Source: Carnimonas nigrificans ATCC BAA-78 | GTDB lineage: Bacteria; Pseudomonadota; Gammaproteobacteria; Pseudomonadales; Halomonadaceae | Length of the DNA: 64,000 nucleotides | Direction of reading: 5' to 3' | Assembly (NCBI RefSeq): GCF_000526695.1 | Contig: NZ_JAGO01000015.1 | Span: 1-64,000 of the forward strand | In this document: one piece after another, positions 1 to 7,477 of the stretch | Layout: each line of letters begins with the position of its first letter | How positions within the stretch are numbered: position 1 is the first letter of the stretch | The notes under the pieces: generated by a model | Seen by the model: only the letters and a program-made list of their open reading frames with translations | Databases searched by the model: none | What the model was told of the DNA's origin: nothing | Program-made: the position numbers and the translations under genes

Positions 1-54
1 CGCCCACGCCCACGCCCACGCCCACGCCCACGCCCACGCCCACGCCCACGCCCA
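1..54. repeat. CGCCCA hexanucleotide tandem repeat, nine perfect copies, cut by the window start
   Basis: Nine uninterrupted copies of CGCCCA are visible and the array runs into the left edge, so its true length is unknown. In the plus frame starting at base 3 it reads as a Pro-Thr repeat that continues to a TGA at 84-86 (ending ...PTVHEAEMIGL), so it could be the low-complexity tail of an upstream gene. On the minus strand an ATG at 63 would read MHSGRGRGRG. No ribosome binding site decides between these. Pure short repeats like this change copy number by slippage. Confidence 0.9.
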
Positions 55-1393
55 CTGTGCATGAGGCAGAGATGATTGGTCTCTGATGTCAGGTGTGAGT
101 GCCACAGGCTAACTGTTCAAAAATCTGCTGCGCGTTGGCTCTACTACATTAACAACAGGCTCGGCTTGCCCATGCACAACGAGTAAGCTCCGCGTCCTTG
201 CCTGTTTTTGCCGTGCATAGCGCTAGCTCGCGAGACGTTGAGCAGGCTCTAAGGGCTACTCGCCCTTCCTTCCCTTTTTGAAAATTTCCCCTCTAACGCC
301 TTGTTTCCTCCTGTTTTCATCCGTGTTTTCGACAGCCTGTTTTTACCGCCTATCAACGCAGTAACTGTGCATCGCATGGATAACTGCCCATTAAAGTCTA
401 TGTTACGTAACGTTTTATTAGTATTATGATTAATTACACAATGGACGAAACAGTGAAAATATGGTGAGCTGATTGTATTAGTGATCATTTTTTATCCAGA
501 TCTATTCCGTCAAAATGGTCTTCATCATTGTCATGTGTGAGTGAAAAAATATGCTTTCCGTCTTCTGGGGCAAAAAATAGCTATTTCGCAGATAAAATCC
601 GTGTTTTTGATATGTTTTGAATGTGCCTATAGTTTGTATGGACGGTAGTCGCTCTGGTTTTAGGTGAATTTTTTGGTCATTTTATGACCATGACATCATC
701 AGTCTTGGGGCTGTTTTCTTCAATTTTACCTAGGATTTAGTGCTCAAAATTTATCCAACCAGATTTTTATACATAATATTACGTAATTTATATGTAATGT
801 TGCCTGCAAAAGGGGGGCTAGGTGCCGCATCGAGCGCCACCAGCAAGGCGCTTGCTGTTTTGTCCTCACCTATAGCCGGTGACTCACTTCCTCGAACTGC
901 ATCCGTAGGAAGACATCCTGGCCACACGTTTCCTGCGTATATTCGTTAATCAGTGCATGGTTTTACGTTTTAGGCATTGGCAATGGCGTGCACAGTGGTG
1001 CGCCGTGTGGAATAAGGGAAGCGTGACGGTCCAGCGCCACGGTGCTCTCAACTTTGTTCGGAAGGAGAAGGTTCAACTGAGGGAAAGGAGGATGTGAACG
1101 CTGGTGCTTGGAAGGGCAGGCGTCACGTTCGGGAAGGAGCCGATAAGGCGTTGTTCGTGAATGAACGGCGAGGTGTGAACAGCATGTAGTGAGAAGCCAG
1201 CACTGCTAACAGAGGAAGTGGTGTTCTGGTTTTCGCCTTCTCTCAGGAAGCGGTAAAGCCAGTGGCAGAGGGGCAAAGACGTGATGGCACGGCAGGTAAC
1301 GCCTCACAACGCCCGATGTCTTATGCCGCGCTAATGGGGAAGGCACCGGGCACGCAAATGGCGTTAGCCAAGCGTTGTGTCAGTAGTGATTAC
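55..1393. other. long stretch without a convincing gene
   Basis: About 1.3 kb between the hexanucleotide array and the first clear gene. The part from roughly 390 to 800 is clearly AT-richer than the rest. Short open frames exist on both strands (for example 249-488 minus, 740-949 plus and 1073-1276 minus), but they have no recognisable family, no good ribosome binding site and biased composition, so I do not call them. Two copies of the palindromic octamer TTACGTAA (403-410 and 779-786) and the inverted repeat at 674-690 are the only structured elements I see. A small RNA or decayed gene cannot be excluded. Confidence 0.6.
674..690. promoter_or_regulatory. inverted repeat TGGTCAT-TTT-ATGACCA, operator-like
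   Basis: Perfect 7-3-7 dyad in the AT-rich part of the gene-free region. The spacing suits a dimeric helix-turn-helix repressor site, but no regulator gene lies next to it and no flanking gene is close enough to assign a target. Confidence 0.3.
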
Positions 1394-2272
1394 TTACTTC
1401 TGGTTGCGTAAATAATCAGTGACGACGCTGATATCCTTTTCCCCAAGACCGTCATCGGTGGCTTTTTGCCATATTTCCGCCACGCGGCTCAGACTGGGAA
1501 GTTGATCGGCATTGGCTTCATCAAGCGCTAACAGAGCATCCTTGAGACCCCATTCCAGCGCCATCTCGGTGGAATAGTCGCTGCTGTCAATTTTAGCGAG
1601 CTTCGGTTTCATGTAAGGCACCGCCAGAGGGCCGCCGTCGAGCACCGACCAAAGGTCATCGCTTGAGAAGCCGAAGTGGTCAGCCAAAATGGATGACTCA
1701 TTGATCGCCTGCATCAGCATCACCAGCCACGCATTGACCACCAGCTTCATACGACTGCCCGCACCTACAGGGCCAAGCCATTTGGTTCCTTTGCCTATGG
1801 CATCGAATACCGGCTGGGCCGCTTTGCCGCGCTCTTCATCGCCGCTGGCCAGTACCAGCACCTGCGCTTTTTCAGCGGGAACCTTGCTGCCGGAAACCGG
1901 CGCATCAAGCCATACGATGGTAGGATAGTGCTGTTTTGCCTTCTCGGCCAGACGTAGGGTTGCCTCCTCGCCGATCGTTCCCATTTGCGCTAAAATGGCG
2001 TGTTCTTGCATGGCGGCCAGCGCTCCCTGATCGCCAAACAACACTTCTTCGGTCGCTTCTGGTGTGGAGAGCATGCTAATTACCACCTTAGCAGAAGCCA
2101 CCGCTTCCGTCGCTGAACCTGCTCGTGTCGCGCCCTGGGCCACCAGGTCATCATCCTTGCCAGACGAGCGATTCCATACGTGAACATCAAACCCTTTGGC
2201 GATCAAATTCGCGGCGAAGGGATGGCCCATCGTTCCTAGACCGAGCACTGCGACTGTTTGTTGGGTAGACAT
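1394..2272 (-). CDS. NAD(P)-dependent beta-hydroxyacid dehydrogenase (3-hydroxyisobutyrate dehydrogenase family)
   Basis: A 292-residue soluble oxidoreductase of the 6-phosphogluconate/3-hydroxyisobutyrate dehydrogenase superfamily, which oxidises small beta-hydroxyacids with NAD(P). The N-terminal Rossmann motif GLGTMG is at residues 11-16, the substrate-binding DAPVSGS at 123-129, and the catalytic lysine is K176 in GAGSRMKLVVN. Helix-rich C-terminal domain from about 170. The open frame runs 35 codons further upstream, but ATG at 2272 is preceded by TTGGAGAGG at good spacing and begins right before the Rossmann strand. It stands alone, divergent from the sugar transporter across 416 bases. 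The exact substrate (3-hydroxyisobutyrate, tartronate semialdehyde, succinate semialdehyde) cannot be read from the sequence. Confidence 0.88.
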   Translation of the reverse strand: MSTQQTVAVLGLGTMGHPFAANLIAKGFDVHVWNRSSGKDDDLVAQGATRAGSATEAVASAKVVISMLSTPEATEEVLFGDQGALAAMQEHAILAQMGTIGEEATLRLAEKAKQHYPTIVWLDAPVSGSKVPAEKAQVLVLASGDEERGKAAQPVFDAIGKGTKWLGPVGAGSRMKLVVNAWLVMLMQAINESSILADHFGFSSDDLWSVLDGGPLAVPYMKPKLAKIDSSDYSTEMALEWGLKDALLALDEANADQLPSLSRVAEIWQKATDDGLGEKDISVVTDYLRNQK

Positions 2273-2688
2273 GAGATGGACCTCTCCAAGTGAGTAAGTG
2301 TTCGCTAACAGCGCTGCTGAAATAAGGCATGAGGCATGGCCTGATGCAGAGCTTGCGCTGGTGTGGCAGTGGGGCATGCTCCATTGCTGTTCGCATATGT
2401 CAGCTCTGCGTTAGCTACCTTTGCGTCGAATACCGAGGCTTTCAAGCCCGGTGAAAGGAAATCCACGGCATGAACCATCAAGGACGGGCTAACGCCTTGT
2501 GCTCACTGCTTCCTGATGAGTGGTCATGCAACGACAGGGAGGGCAGATAGAACGTAACGACAGCAGCCAATTCGCGTGTATATAGATATTTATTGCGTTG
2601 AGATCGTGCTGGAACGAAAGCGGGGTTTTCTGACACTCCCTGCTACCACAACGTAGCGTGTAAATTCCGACATTATATGGAGAGGCTC
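2273..2688. other. divergent intergenic region upstream of the dehydrogenase and the MFS transporter
   Basis: About 400 bases separating two divergent genes. It must hold both promoters. A run around 2576-2600 (tatatagatatttatt) is AT-rich and lies about 90-110 bases upstream of the transporter start. I find no hexamer pair strong enough to call and no RNA gene. Confidence 0.4.
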
Positions 2689-4149
2689 GTGAGCGATAAC
2701 CTCAACGACCCAAATAGCACATCATTGGACTCTGAGCCTTCGAAGGATACGTCTTCATTCGGTGCGGAAGTCTACCTGCTCAGTACCGCGGGCATCGCGG
2801 CAATCGCTGGTTTTCTCTATGGCTACGACACCGGAATCATTTCGGGCGCGTTGCTGCAAATTTCCAACGAATTCAGTCTCTCTCACAACGTTCAGGAGAT
2901 GGTCACCAGTGCAATCCTGGTGGGGGCTGTTATTGGCGCGCTGGGTAGCGGCAAGGTAGCCAGTATCATCGGGCGTCGCTATACCATCATGGCGGTAGCG
3001 GTCATTTTCGTCGTGGGCGTCATGTGCTGCGGTTTTTCGGTATCGGCATTCTGGCTGGGAATGTCACGGCTGTTGCTTGGTGCCGCCGTCGGCGGAGCTT
3101 CGCAGATAGTGCCCGTCTACATCGCTGAGCTGGCACCCCCTGACAAGCGCGGGCGGCTGGTCACCTACTTCAATATTTCGATTGGGGTCGGCATCCTGGC
3201 AGCCGGTCTGGTCGGTGCTTTCCTTCAGGATGTATGGAGCTGGCGCACCATGATTATGGTGGCAGCCATTCCTGCGGCTATCCTGGCGCTCGGTATGATT
3301 AGTCTGCCGGAGAGTCCGCGTTGGCTAGTGGGGCAAAAGCGTCTTAAAGAAGCCCGTCATGCGCTGGGGCTGGTACGAGAGACCAACCGTGAAGTGATGC
3401 GCGAGCTGCGCTCGATAGAGAAAACCCGCAAGGCTTCTTCCAAGGCAGAACGTGCCGGCTGGAGCGAGGTGCGCAAGCCCTGGGTACGTCCAGCGCTGGT
3501 TGCTGGGCTTGGCGTCGCGGCGTTTACCCAGCTCTCCGGTATCGAGATGATGATTTACTACACGCCCACCTTCCTGTCGGATGCTGGCTTTAGCCACACG
3601 GCCGCGCTCTATTCGGCATTGGGTGTTGCAGTGATCTATCTGGTCATGACGGTTCTCGGCAAGCTGATTGTCGATCATGTGGGGCGTCGCACCCTTGCGC
3701 TTGTGATGATGCCGCCCGCCGCGCTCTCCCTGTTTGGGCTAGGCGCAGTATGGCTGCTGGGCATGGATGGCCCCAGCACATCGTGGCTGATAGTCGGCTT
3801 CCTGTTTGCCTTCATGGTATTCAACGCGGGCGGTATTCAAGTGATCGGCTGGCTGATGGGCTCCGAGCTTTACCCCGTTGCCATTCGAGAGAAGGCGACC
3901 AGCCTGCACGCCGCTACCCTGTGGGGCTCCAATCTGATCCTGACCGGCACGGCGCTCACCATGGTGAATTTGCTGACGATTGGCGGGGCCATGTGGTTCT
4001 ACGCACTGCTGAATGTGCTGGGCTTCCTGTTCATTCTGTTTCTGGTGCCTGAAACCAAAGGCAAAAGCCTTGAACAGATCGAATCCGATCTTCAGGAAGG
4101 CAACTTTACGCCGCTTCAGAAAAAGCAGCATAAGGCGAGCGACAGCTAA
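2689..4149 (+). CDS. sugar-porter family MFS transporter (sugar:H+ symporter)
   Basis: A 12-helix inner-membrane transporter of the major facilitator superfamily, sugar porter branch, like GalP, AraE and XylE. Counting from the upstream ATG at 2677, the signatures are GYDTG (49-53) in helix 1, GRR (99-101) in the helix 2-3 loop, PESPRWLVG (211-219) at the end of helix 6, the QLSGIEMMIYY sugar-binding helix 7, GRR again in the helix 8-9 loop, and PETKG (458-462) after helix 12. GTG at 2689 is preferred because GGAG lies six bases upstream, while ATG at 2677 has no ribosome binding site; the protein is then 486 residues. Single gene with its own terminator. Which sugar it carries is not known. 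Confidence 0.9.
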   Translation: MSDNLNDPNSTSLDSEPSKDTSSFGAEVYLLSTAGIAAIAGFLYGYDTGIISGALLQISNEFSLSHNVQEMVTSAILVGAVIGALGSGKVASIIGRRYTIMAVAVIFVVGVMCCGFSVSAFWLGMSRLLLGAAVGGASQIVPVYIAELAPPDKRGRLVTYFNISIGVGILAAGLVGAFLQDVWSWRTMIMVAAIPAAILALGMISLPESPRWLVGQKRLKEARHALGLVRETNREVMRELRSIEKTRKASSKAERAGWSEVRKPWVRPALVAGLGVAAFTQLSGIEMMIYYTPTFLSDAGFSHTAALYSALGVAVIYLVMTVLGKLIVDHVGRRTLALVMMPPAALSLFGLGAVWLLGMDGPSTSWLIVGFLFAFMVFNAGGIQVIGWLMGSELYPVAIREKATSLHAATLWGSNLILTGTALTMVNLLTIGGAMWFYALLNVLGFLFILFLVPETKGKSLEQIESDLQEGNFTPLQKKQHKASDS

Positions 4150-4167
4150 GCGCTGTGCATGATTGGG

Positions 4168-4197
4168 AAAAGGCGCGCCGAGAGGTGCGCCTTTTTT
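4168..4197 (+). terminator. intrinsic terminator of the MFS transporter gene
   Basis: Stem AAGGCGC/GCGCCTT with a ten-base loop, followed by six T, starting 18 bases after the transporter stop codon. Confidence 0.85.
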
Positions 4198-4346
4198 GGT
4201 GGGGCACTGGTTGGTGAGTATTCAGGCAAGACTCAACTCGCCTTGGCAATGCTCGGCCTACACGCGGTGAGAAAACAGCCTGCTGCAAGGCATTTGCTTC
4301 GTCAGAGAAGGGCATCAGTGCGCTCATAAAGGAAAACCCACCACAT

Positions 4347-4394
4347 ATAAAACTGCCCCCGAAGGCCGGATAGAGCTCGGTCTTCGGGGGCAGT
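4347..4394 (-). terminator. intrinsic terminator of serA
   Basis: Perfect 13-bp stem ACTGCCCCCGAAG/CTTCGGGGGCAGT (4352-4364 and 4382-4394). Read on the minus strand it is followed by TTTTAT. It lies 55 bases after the serA stop codon. Confidence 0.85.
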
Positions 4395-4449
4395 GTGCGT
4401 TAACGCGGCGAATTGCCGGTTAGCGTTGAAGCGCGCTATTTAGAGCGCG

Positions 4450-5697
4450 TTACTCCGTGTCATCATCAGAGTAGAGAACGCGAGTACGCAGTGTTGCATC
4501 GACTTCGCGCAGAGCAGCCAGCGCTTCGGGGCCGTAGGCTTTATCCACATCAATAACGACATAGCCGACACCTGCGTTGGTTTGCAGGTACTGACCAGAG
4601 ATATTGATATTGTGTTCGCCCAGCACGCGGTTGATCTCTGACATGACGCCCGGCACGTTTTTGTGAATGTGCAGCAGACGGTGCTTGTTGGGGTGCGACG
4701 GCAGCTGTACTTCGGGGAAGTTGACCGAAGTGATGGTGGTGCCGTTGTCGGAATAGGTAATCAGCTTGTCAGCGACTTCGATGCCGATATTCTGCTGGGC
4801 TTCTTCAGTGGAGCCGCCAACGTGCGGGGTCAGGATCACGTTATCAAGGCCGCGCAACGGTGAGACGAACTCTTCGCCGTTACCTTTCGGCTCTTTCGGG
4901 AAAACGTCGATGGCAGCGCCGCGCAGATGACCATCTTCCATCGCTTCAGCAAGCTCGTCGATACGAACCACGTTGCCGCGCGAAGCGTTGATCAGAACGG
5001 CATCTTCTTTCATGAGCGCGATCTGCTCGCCGCCAATCATCCATTCGGTCGAAGGAAGCTGCGGTACGTGCAGGCTCACGATGTCAGCGGTGGTCAGCAG
5101 TTCATCCAGCGAGGTGGCCTGATGGGCGTTACCCATATCGAGCCTGGTGACTACATCGTAGTAGATAACGCGCATGCCGAGACTTTCAGCGAGCACCGAG
5201 AGCTGCTTGCCGATATTGCCGTAACCCACGATACCGAGCGTTTTACCGCGCACTTCGTTGGCACCTGTGGCCGTTTTCGACCAGCCGCCCTGATGCGCAT
5301 TGCGGCTTTTTTCAGGAATCCGACGCATCAGCATGATGATCTCGCCGATCACCAGCTCCGCTACCGAACGAGTGTTGGAGTAGGGGGCGTTGAAGACCGG
5401 AATACCGCGCACCAGCGCAGCGTTGAGATCTACCTGGTTGGTTCCGATGCAGAAACATCCAACAGCCGTCAGCTTTTCAGCGGCCGCGAACACACGCTCG
5501 GTTAGCTGAGTGCGTGAACGAATGCCAATGAAGTGCACATCCTTGATTTTTTCGACCAGGTCGTCTTCGGAGAGCGAGGTCTTGAGGTGTTCGATGTTGG
5601 TGTAGCCGGACGCTAACAAATGATCAACAGCGGTTTGGTGAATGCCCTCAAGCAGCAAAATCTTGATCTTGCTCTTGTCCAGGGACGTTTTTGCCAT
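4450..5697 (-). CDS. serA: D-3-phosphoglycerate dehydrogenase
   Basis: A 415-residue cytoplasmic enzyme that oxidises 3-phosphoglycerate to 3-phosphohydroxypyruvate with NAD, the first step of serine synthesis. Domains: split substrate domain, NAD domain with GYGNIG (158-163), catalytic Arg240 (NASRGN), Glu269 (PKEP) and His292 (TPHVGG), and a C-terminal ACT domain from about 340 that mediates serine feedback in the E. coli type. Length matches E. coli SerA. The start at 5697 gives MAKTSLDKSKIK, which lines up with the E. coli N terminus; ATG at 5706 is three codons earlier and sits closer to GAGG, so a three-residue extension is possible. The frame stays open another 52 codons upstream without family similarity. 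Confidence 0.97.
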   Translation of the reverse strand: MAKTSLDKSKIKILLLEGIHQTAVDHLLASGYTNIEHLKTSLSEDDLVEKIKDVHFIGIRSRTQLTERVFAAAEKLTAVGCFCIGTNQVDLNAALVRGIPVFNAPYSNTRSVAELVIGEIIMLMRRIPEKSRNAHQGGWSKTATGANEVRGKTLGIVGYGNIGKQLSVLAESLGMRVIYYDVVTRLDMGNAHQATSLDELLTTADIVSLHVPQLPSTEWMIGGEQIALMKEDAVLINASRGNVVRIDELAEAMEDGHLRGAAIDVFPKEPKGNGEEFVSPLRGLDNVILTPHVGGSTEEAQQNIGIEVADKLITYSDNGTTITSVNFPEVQLPSHPNKHRLLHIHKNVPGVMSEINRVLGEHNINISGQYLQTNAGVGYVVIDVDKAYGPEALAALREVDATLRTRVLYSDDDTE

Positions 5698-6017
5698 CGT
5701 TGCCATAACCTCACGAGATGAGTGGGCGCGTCGGGGGAGTTGCCGAGGCAATGCAGTCAAGGGTGCTGGCAAGGTGCTTTTCGCACCAATAGCGCGCCTG
5801 AACCGGCCACTTGCAGCGGAGTGATAGGCTTCCTCGACGCCGGAAGAATTGTCGCAACTCATCCTACCATAGGGTGAAGGCCATCGGCGCGGCTAGCATA
5901 TTCAGGCTGATAGTGAATCCTGTTCAATCACGATGCTGGCTGGGGCCGATGTTGCTTGCTATGCCATAATAACGGCATAGAGCTTGCCTTGCCGCGTTTA
6001 CTTAGGGATTTCAACGT
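5698..6017. other. divergent promoter region between serA and xseB
   Basis: A 320-base gap holding the promoters of serA (minus) and xseB-ispA (plus). The most structured part is the inverted repeat at 5959-5980, given separately. No RNA gene or small coding frame is convincing. Confidence 0.5.
5959..5980. promoter_or_regulatory. inverted repeat CTATGCC-N8-GGCATAG upstream of xseB
   Basis: Perfect 7-bp arms with an AT-rich eight-base centre (ATAATAAC). The centre contains CATAAT, a possible -10 box about 50 bases before the xseB start codon. The arms would place a dimeric regulator directly over the promoter; alternatively it folds as a short hairpin in the leader. I see no good -35 hexamer at the right distance. 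Confidence 0.35.
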
Positions 6018-6296
6018 ATGGCCGATCACTACTCCGAGGCGCCGAATCAGGGTGCTTTGCAGGAAGACACTTCGCAAAACTTTGGCACTAAACTCAAGCA
6101 GCTTGAAGCAATAGTCGAACGTCTGGAAGGCGGCGATCTTGAGCTTGAAGAGTCGCTGGCTTCCTTCGAGCAGGGGGTGCGTTTGACGCGTGAAGCGCGC
6201 AGTCGTCTGGATGCCGCTGAGTTGAAGATCAAAACCTTGCTGGAACGCGACGATAATGCGCCTTCATCGCGTGATGAGGGAGCCAGTAATGAGTGA
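6018..6296 (+). CDS. xseB: exodeoxyribonuclease VII small subunit
   Basis: A 92-residue, mostly helical subunit of exonuclease VII, which degrades single-stranded DNA to oligonucleotides; several XseB chains bind one XseA catalytic chain. The family core is visible as FGTKLKQLEAIVERLEGGDL followed by LEESLASFEQGVRLT and a C-terminal charged helix. The length is near the family norm. It overlaps ispA by 8 bases, so the two are translationally linked; the xseB-ispA-dxs order is common in gammaproteobacteria. xseA is not in this window. Confidence 0.95.
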   Translation: MADHYSEAPNQGALQEDTSQNFGTKLKQLEAIVERLEGGDLELEESLASFEQGVRLTREARSRLDAAELKIKTLLERDDNAPSSRDEGASNE

Positions 6297-7164
6297 GCAA
6301 ACGCTGGTAAATGAAGCGCGGCAGCGGGTCAATACGGTACTGGAGGGCGCATTTTCGGCCACTCCGGGGGCTGAGGCGAAACTCGATGAAGCGATGCGCT
6401 ATGCGGTGATGGGGGGCGGCAAGCGCCTGCGTCCAACACTCGCTTATGCGACGGGAAAGGTGCTGGGTATCGAGGCTCAGCGTATTGATGCCGGAGCCGC
6501 TGCCGTCGAGCTGATTCACGCTTATTCATTGGTGCATGACGACCTTCCCGCAATGGATGATGATGACCTGCGGCGCGGGCGTCCTACCGTGCATCGCGCC
6601 TTCGATGAAGCGACTGCCGTGCTGGCGGGGGATGCGTTGCAAACGCTGGCGTTTGAGCTGTTGGCAACGTCGTCAGAGCCGCGTGCAGCCGCGCTGGTGG
6701 CGGCATTGGCGCGGGCTTCCGGTCGAAATGGCATGGCCGGGGGGCAGGCTCTTGATCTGGCCGCCGTTGGGCAATCCATCTCCCTTGAGCAGCTGATTCG
6801 TATTCATCGCCATAAAACCGGTGCCTTGATTATCGCGGCAATCGAAATGGCGGCGCTGCTTGAGCTTCAGGAAGGCGATGAACGGCTGGATGCGCTGCGT
6901 CGCTACGGGGCGGCCATTGGACTTGCGTTCCAGATTCATGATGATGTGCTCGATGTCGTCGGTGATACCGACGTGATTGGCAAGCATCAGGGGGCGGATG
7001 CCGAACATAACAAGCCGACCTATCCTGTGCTGCTGGGGCTGGAACAGGCCGCCCAGCGCGCTGCGTCATTGGTGGATGAAGCCTGCGAAGCGCTGTCGGT
7101 TTTCGGCGATGCTGCCGAGCCGCTGCAAACCCTGGCGCGTTACATGGTAAGCCGCGATCATTAA
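6289..7164 (+). CDS. ispA: farnesyl diphosphate synthase (geranyltranstransferase)
   Basis: A 291-residue cytoplasmic prenyltransferase that joins isopentenyl diphosphate to dimethylallyl and then geranyl diphosphate to give farnesyl diphosphate, the precursor of quinone side chains and undecaprenyl lipid. The first aspartate-rich motif DDLPAMD is at 84-90, the second DDVLD at 218-222, and the GGGKRLRP substrate loop at 42-49; GKHQGAD and KPTYP follow at 231-246. ATG at 6289 is chosen over 6256 because GAGGGAG lies just upstream and the product then starts like its relatives. Overlaps xseB; dxs follows after 313 bases with a hairpin between. Confidence 0.95.
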   Translation: MSEQTLVNEARQRVNTVLEGAFSATPGAEAKLDEAMRYAVMGGGKRLRPTLAYATGKVLGIEAQRIDAGAAAVELIHAYSLVHDDLPAMDDDDLRRGRPTVHRAFDEATAVLAGDALQTLAFELLATSSEPRAAALVAALARASGRNGMAGGQALDLAAVGQSISLEQLIRIHRHKTGALIIAAIEMAALLELQEGDERLDALRRYGAAIGLAFQIHDDVLDVVGDTDVIGKHQGADAEHNKPTYPVLLGLEQAAQRAASLVDEACEALSVFGDAAEPLQTLARYMVSRDH

Positions 7165-7477
7165 TGGGTTGTGCCGTGATCGAGAGCGCCGTCTGATTGC
7201 CAATATCGCTTTTTATGCGGTCCTTAGGCTGGGGGGCATGAAGCGAGCGTAGCGGCGAGTGCTTCTTGTATAGGGAAACCGGCGTCGAAGCCTGCGGCAG
7301 AATCGTGCTGAAATTCACACTACTCTGGTGCCTTTGCCGGTAGCATGGCATCTGGGTGGTGTCACGGTAATGCGCCTTCTTTTGAAGGCGCTGCGTGCCC
7401 TTTTATGAGATGTCGCGATAACGTTTGGCATGTGACGTTGCGCGACGCTCTCCTCCTTCCGCGAGCCGAGTGGTGGT
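7165..7477. other. gap between ispA and dxs with a perfect hairpin
   Basis: A 313-base gap, unusual because ispA and dxs are commonly close together. It contains a perfect 8-bp hairpin GCGCCTTC-TTTT-GAAGGCGC at 7372-7391, 87 bases before dxs. There is no T-run directly after the stem, so it is a weak terminator candidate or an mRNA structure. No gene seen. Confidence 0.5.

Noticed and set aside
249-488. 79-codon minus frame in the left gene-free region
   Set aside because: No family, no ribosome binding site, and composition typical of random AT-rich sequence.
5698-5862. N-terminal extension of serA by 55 codons
   Set aside because: No similarity to the SerA family, and the 5697 start aligns with the known N terminus.
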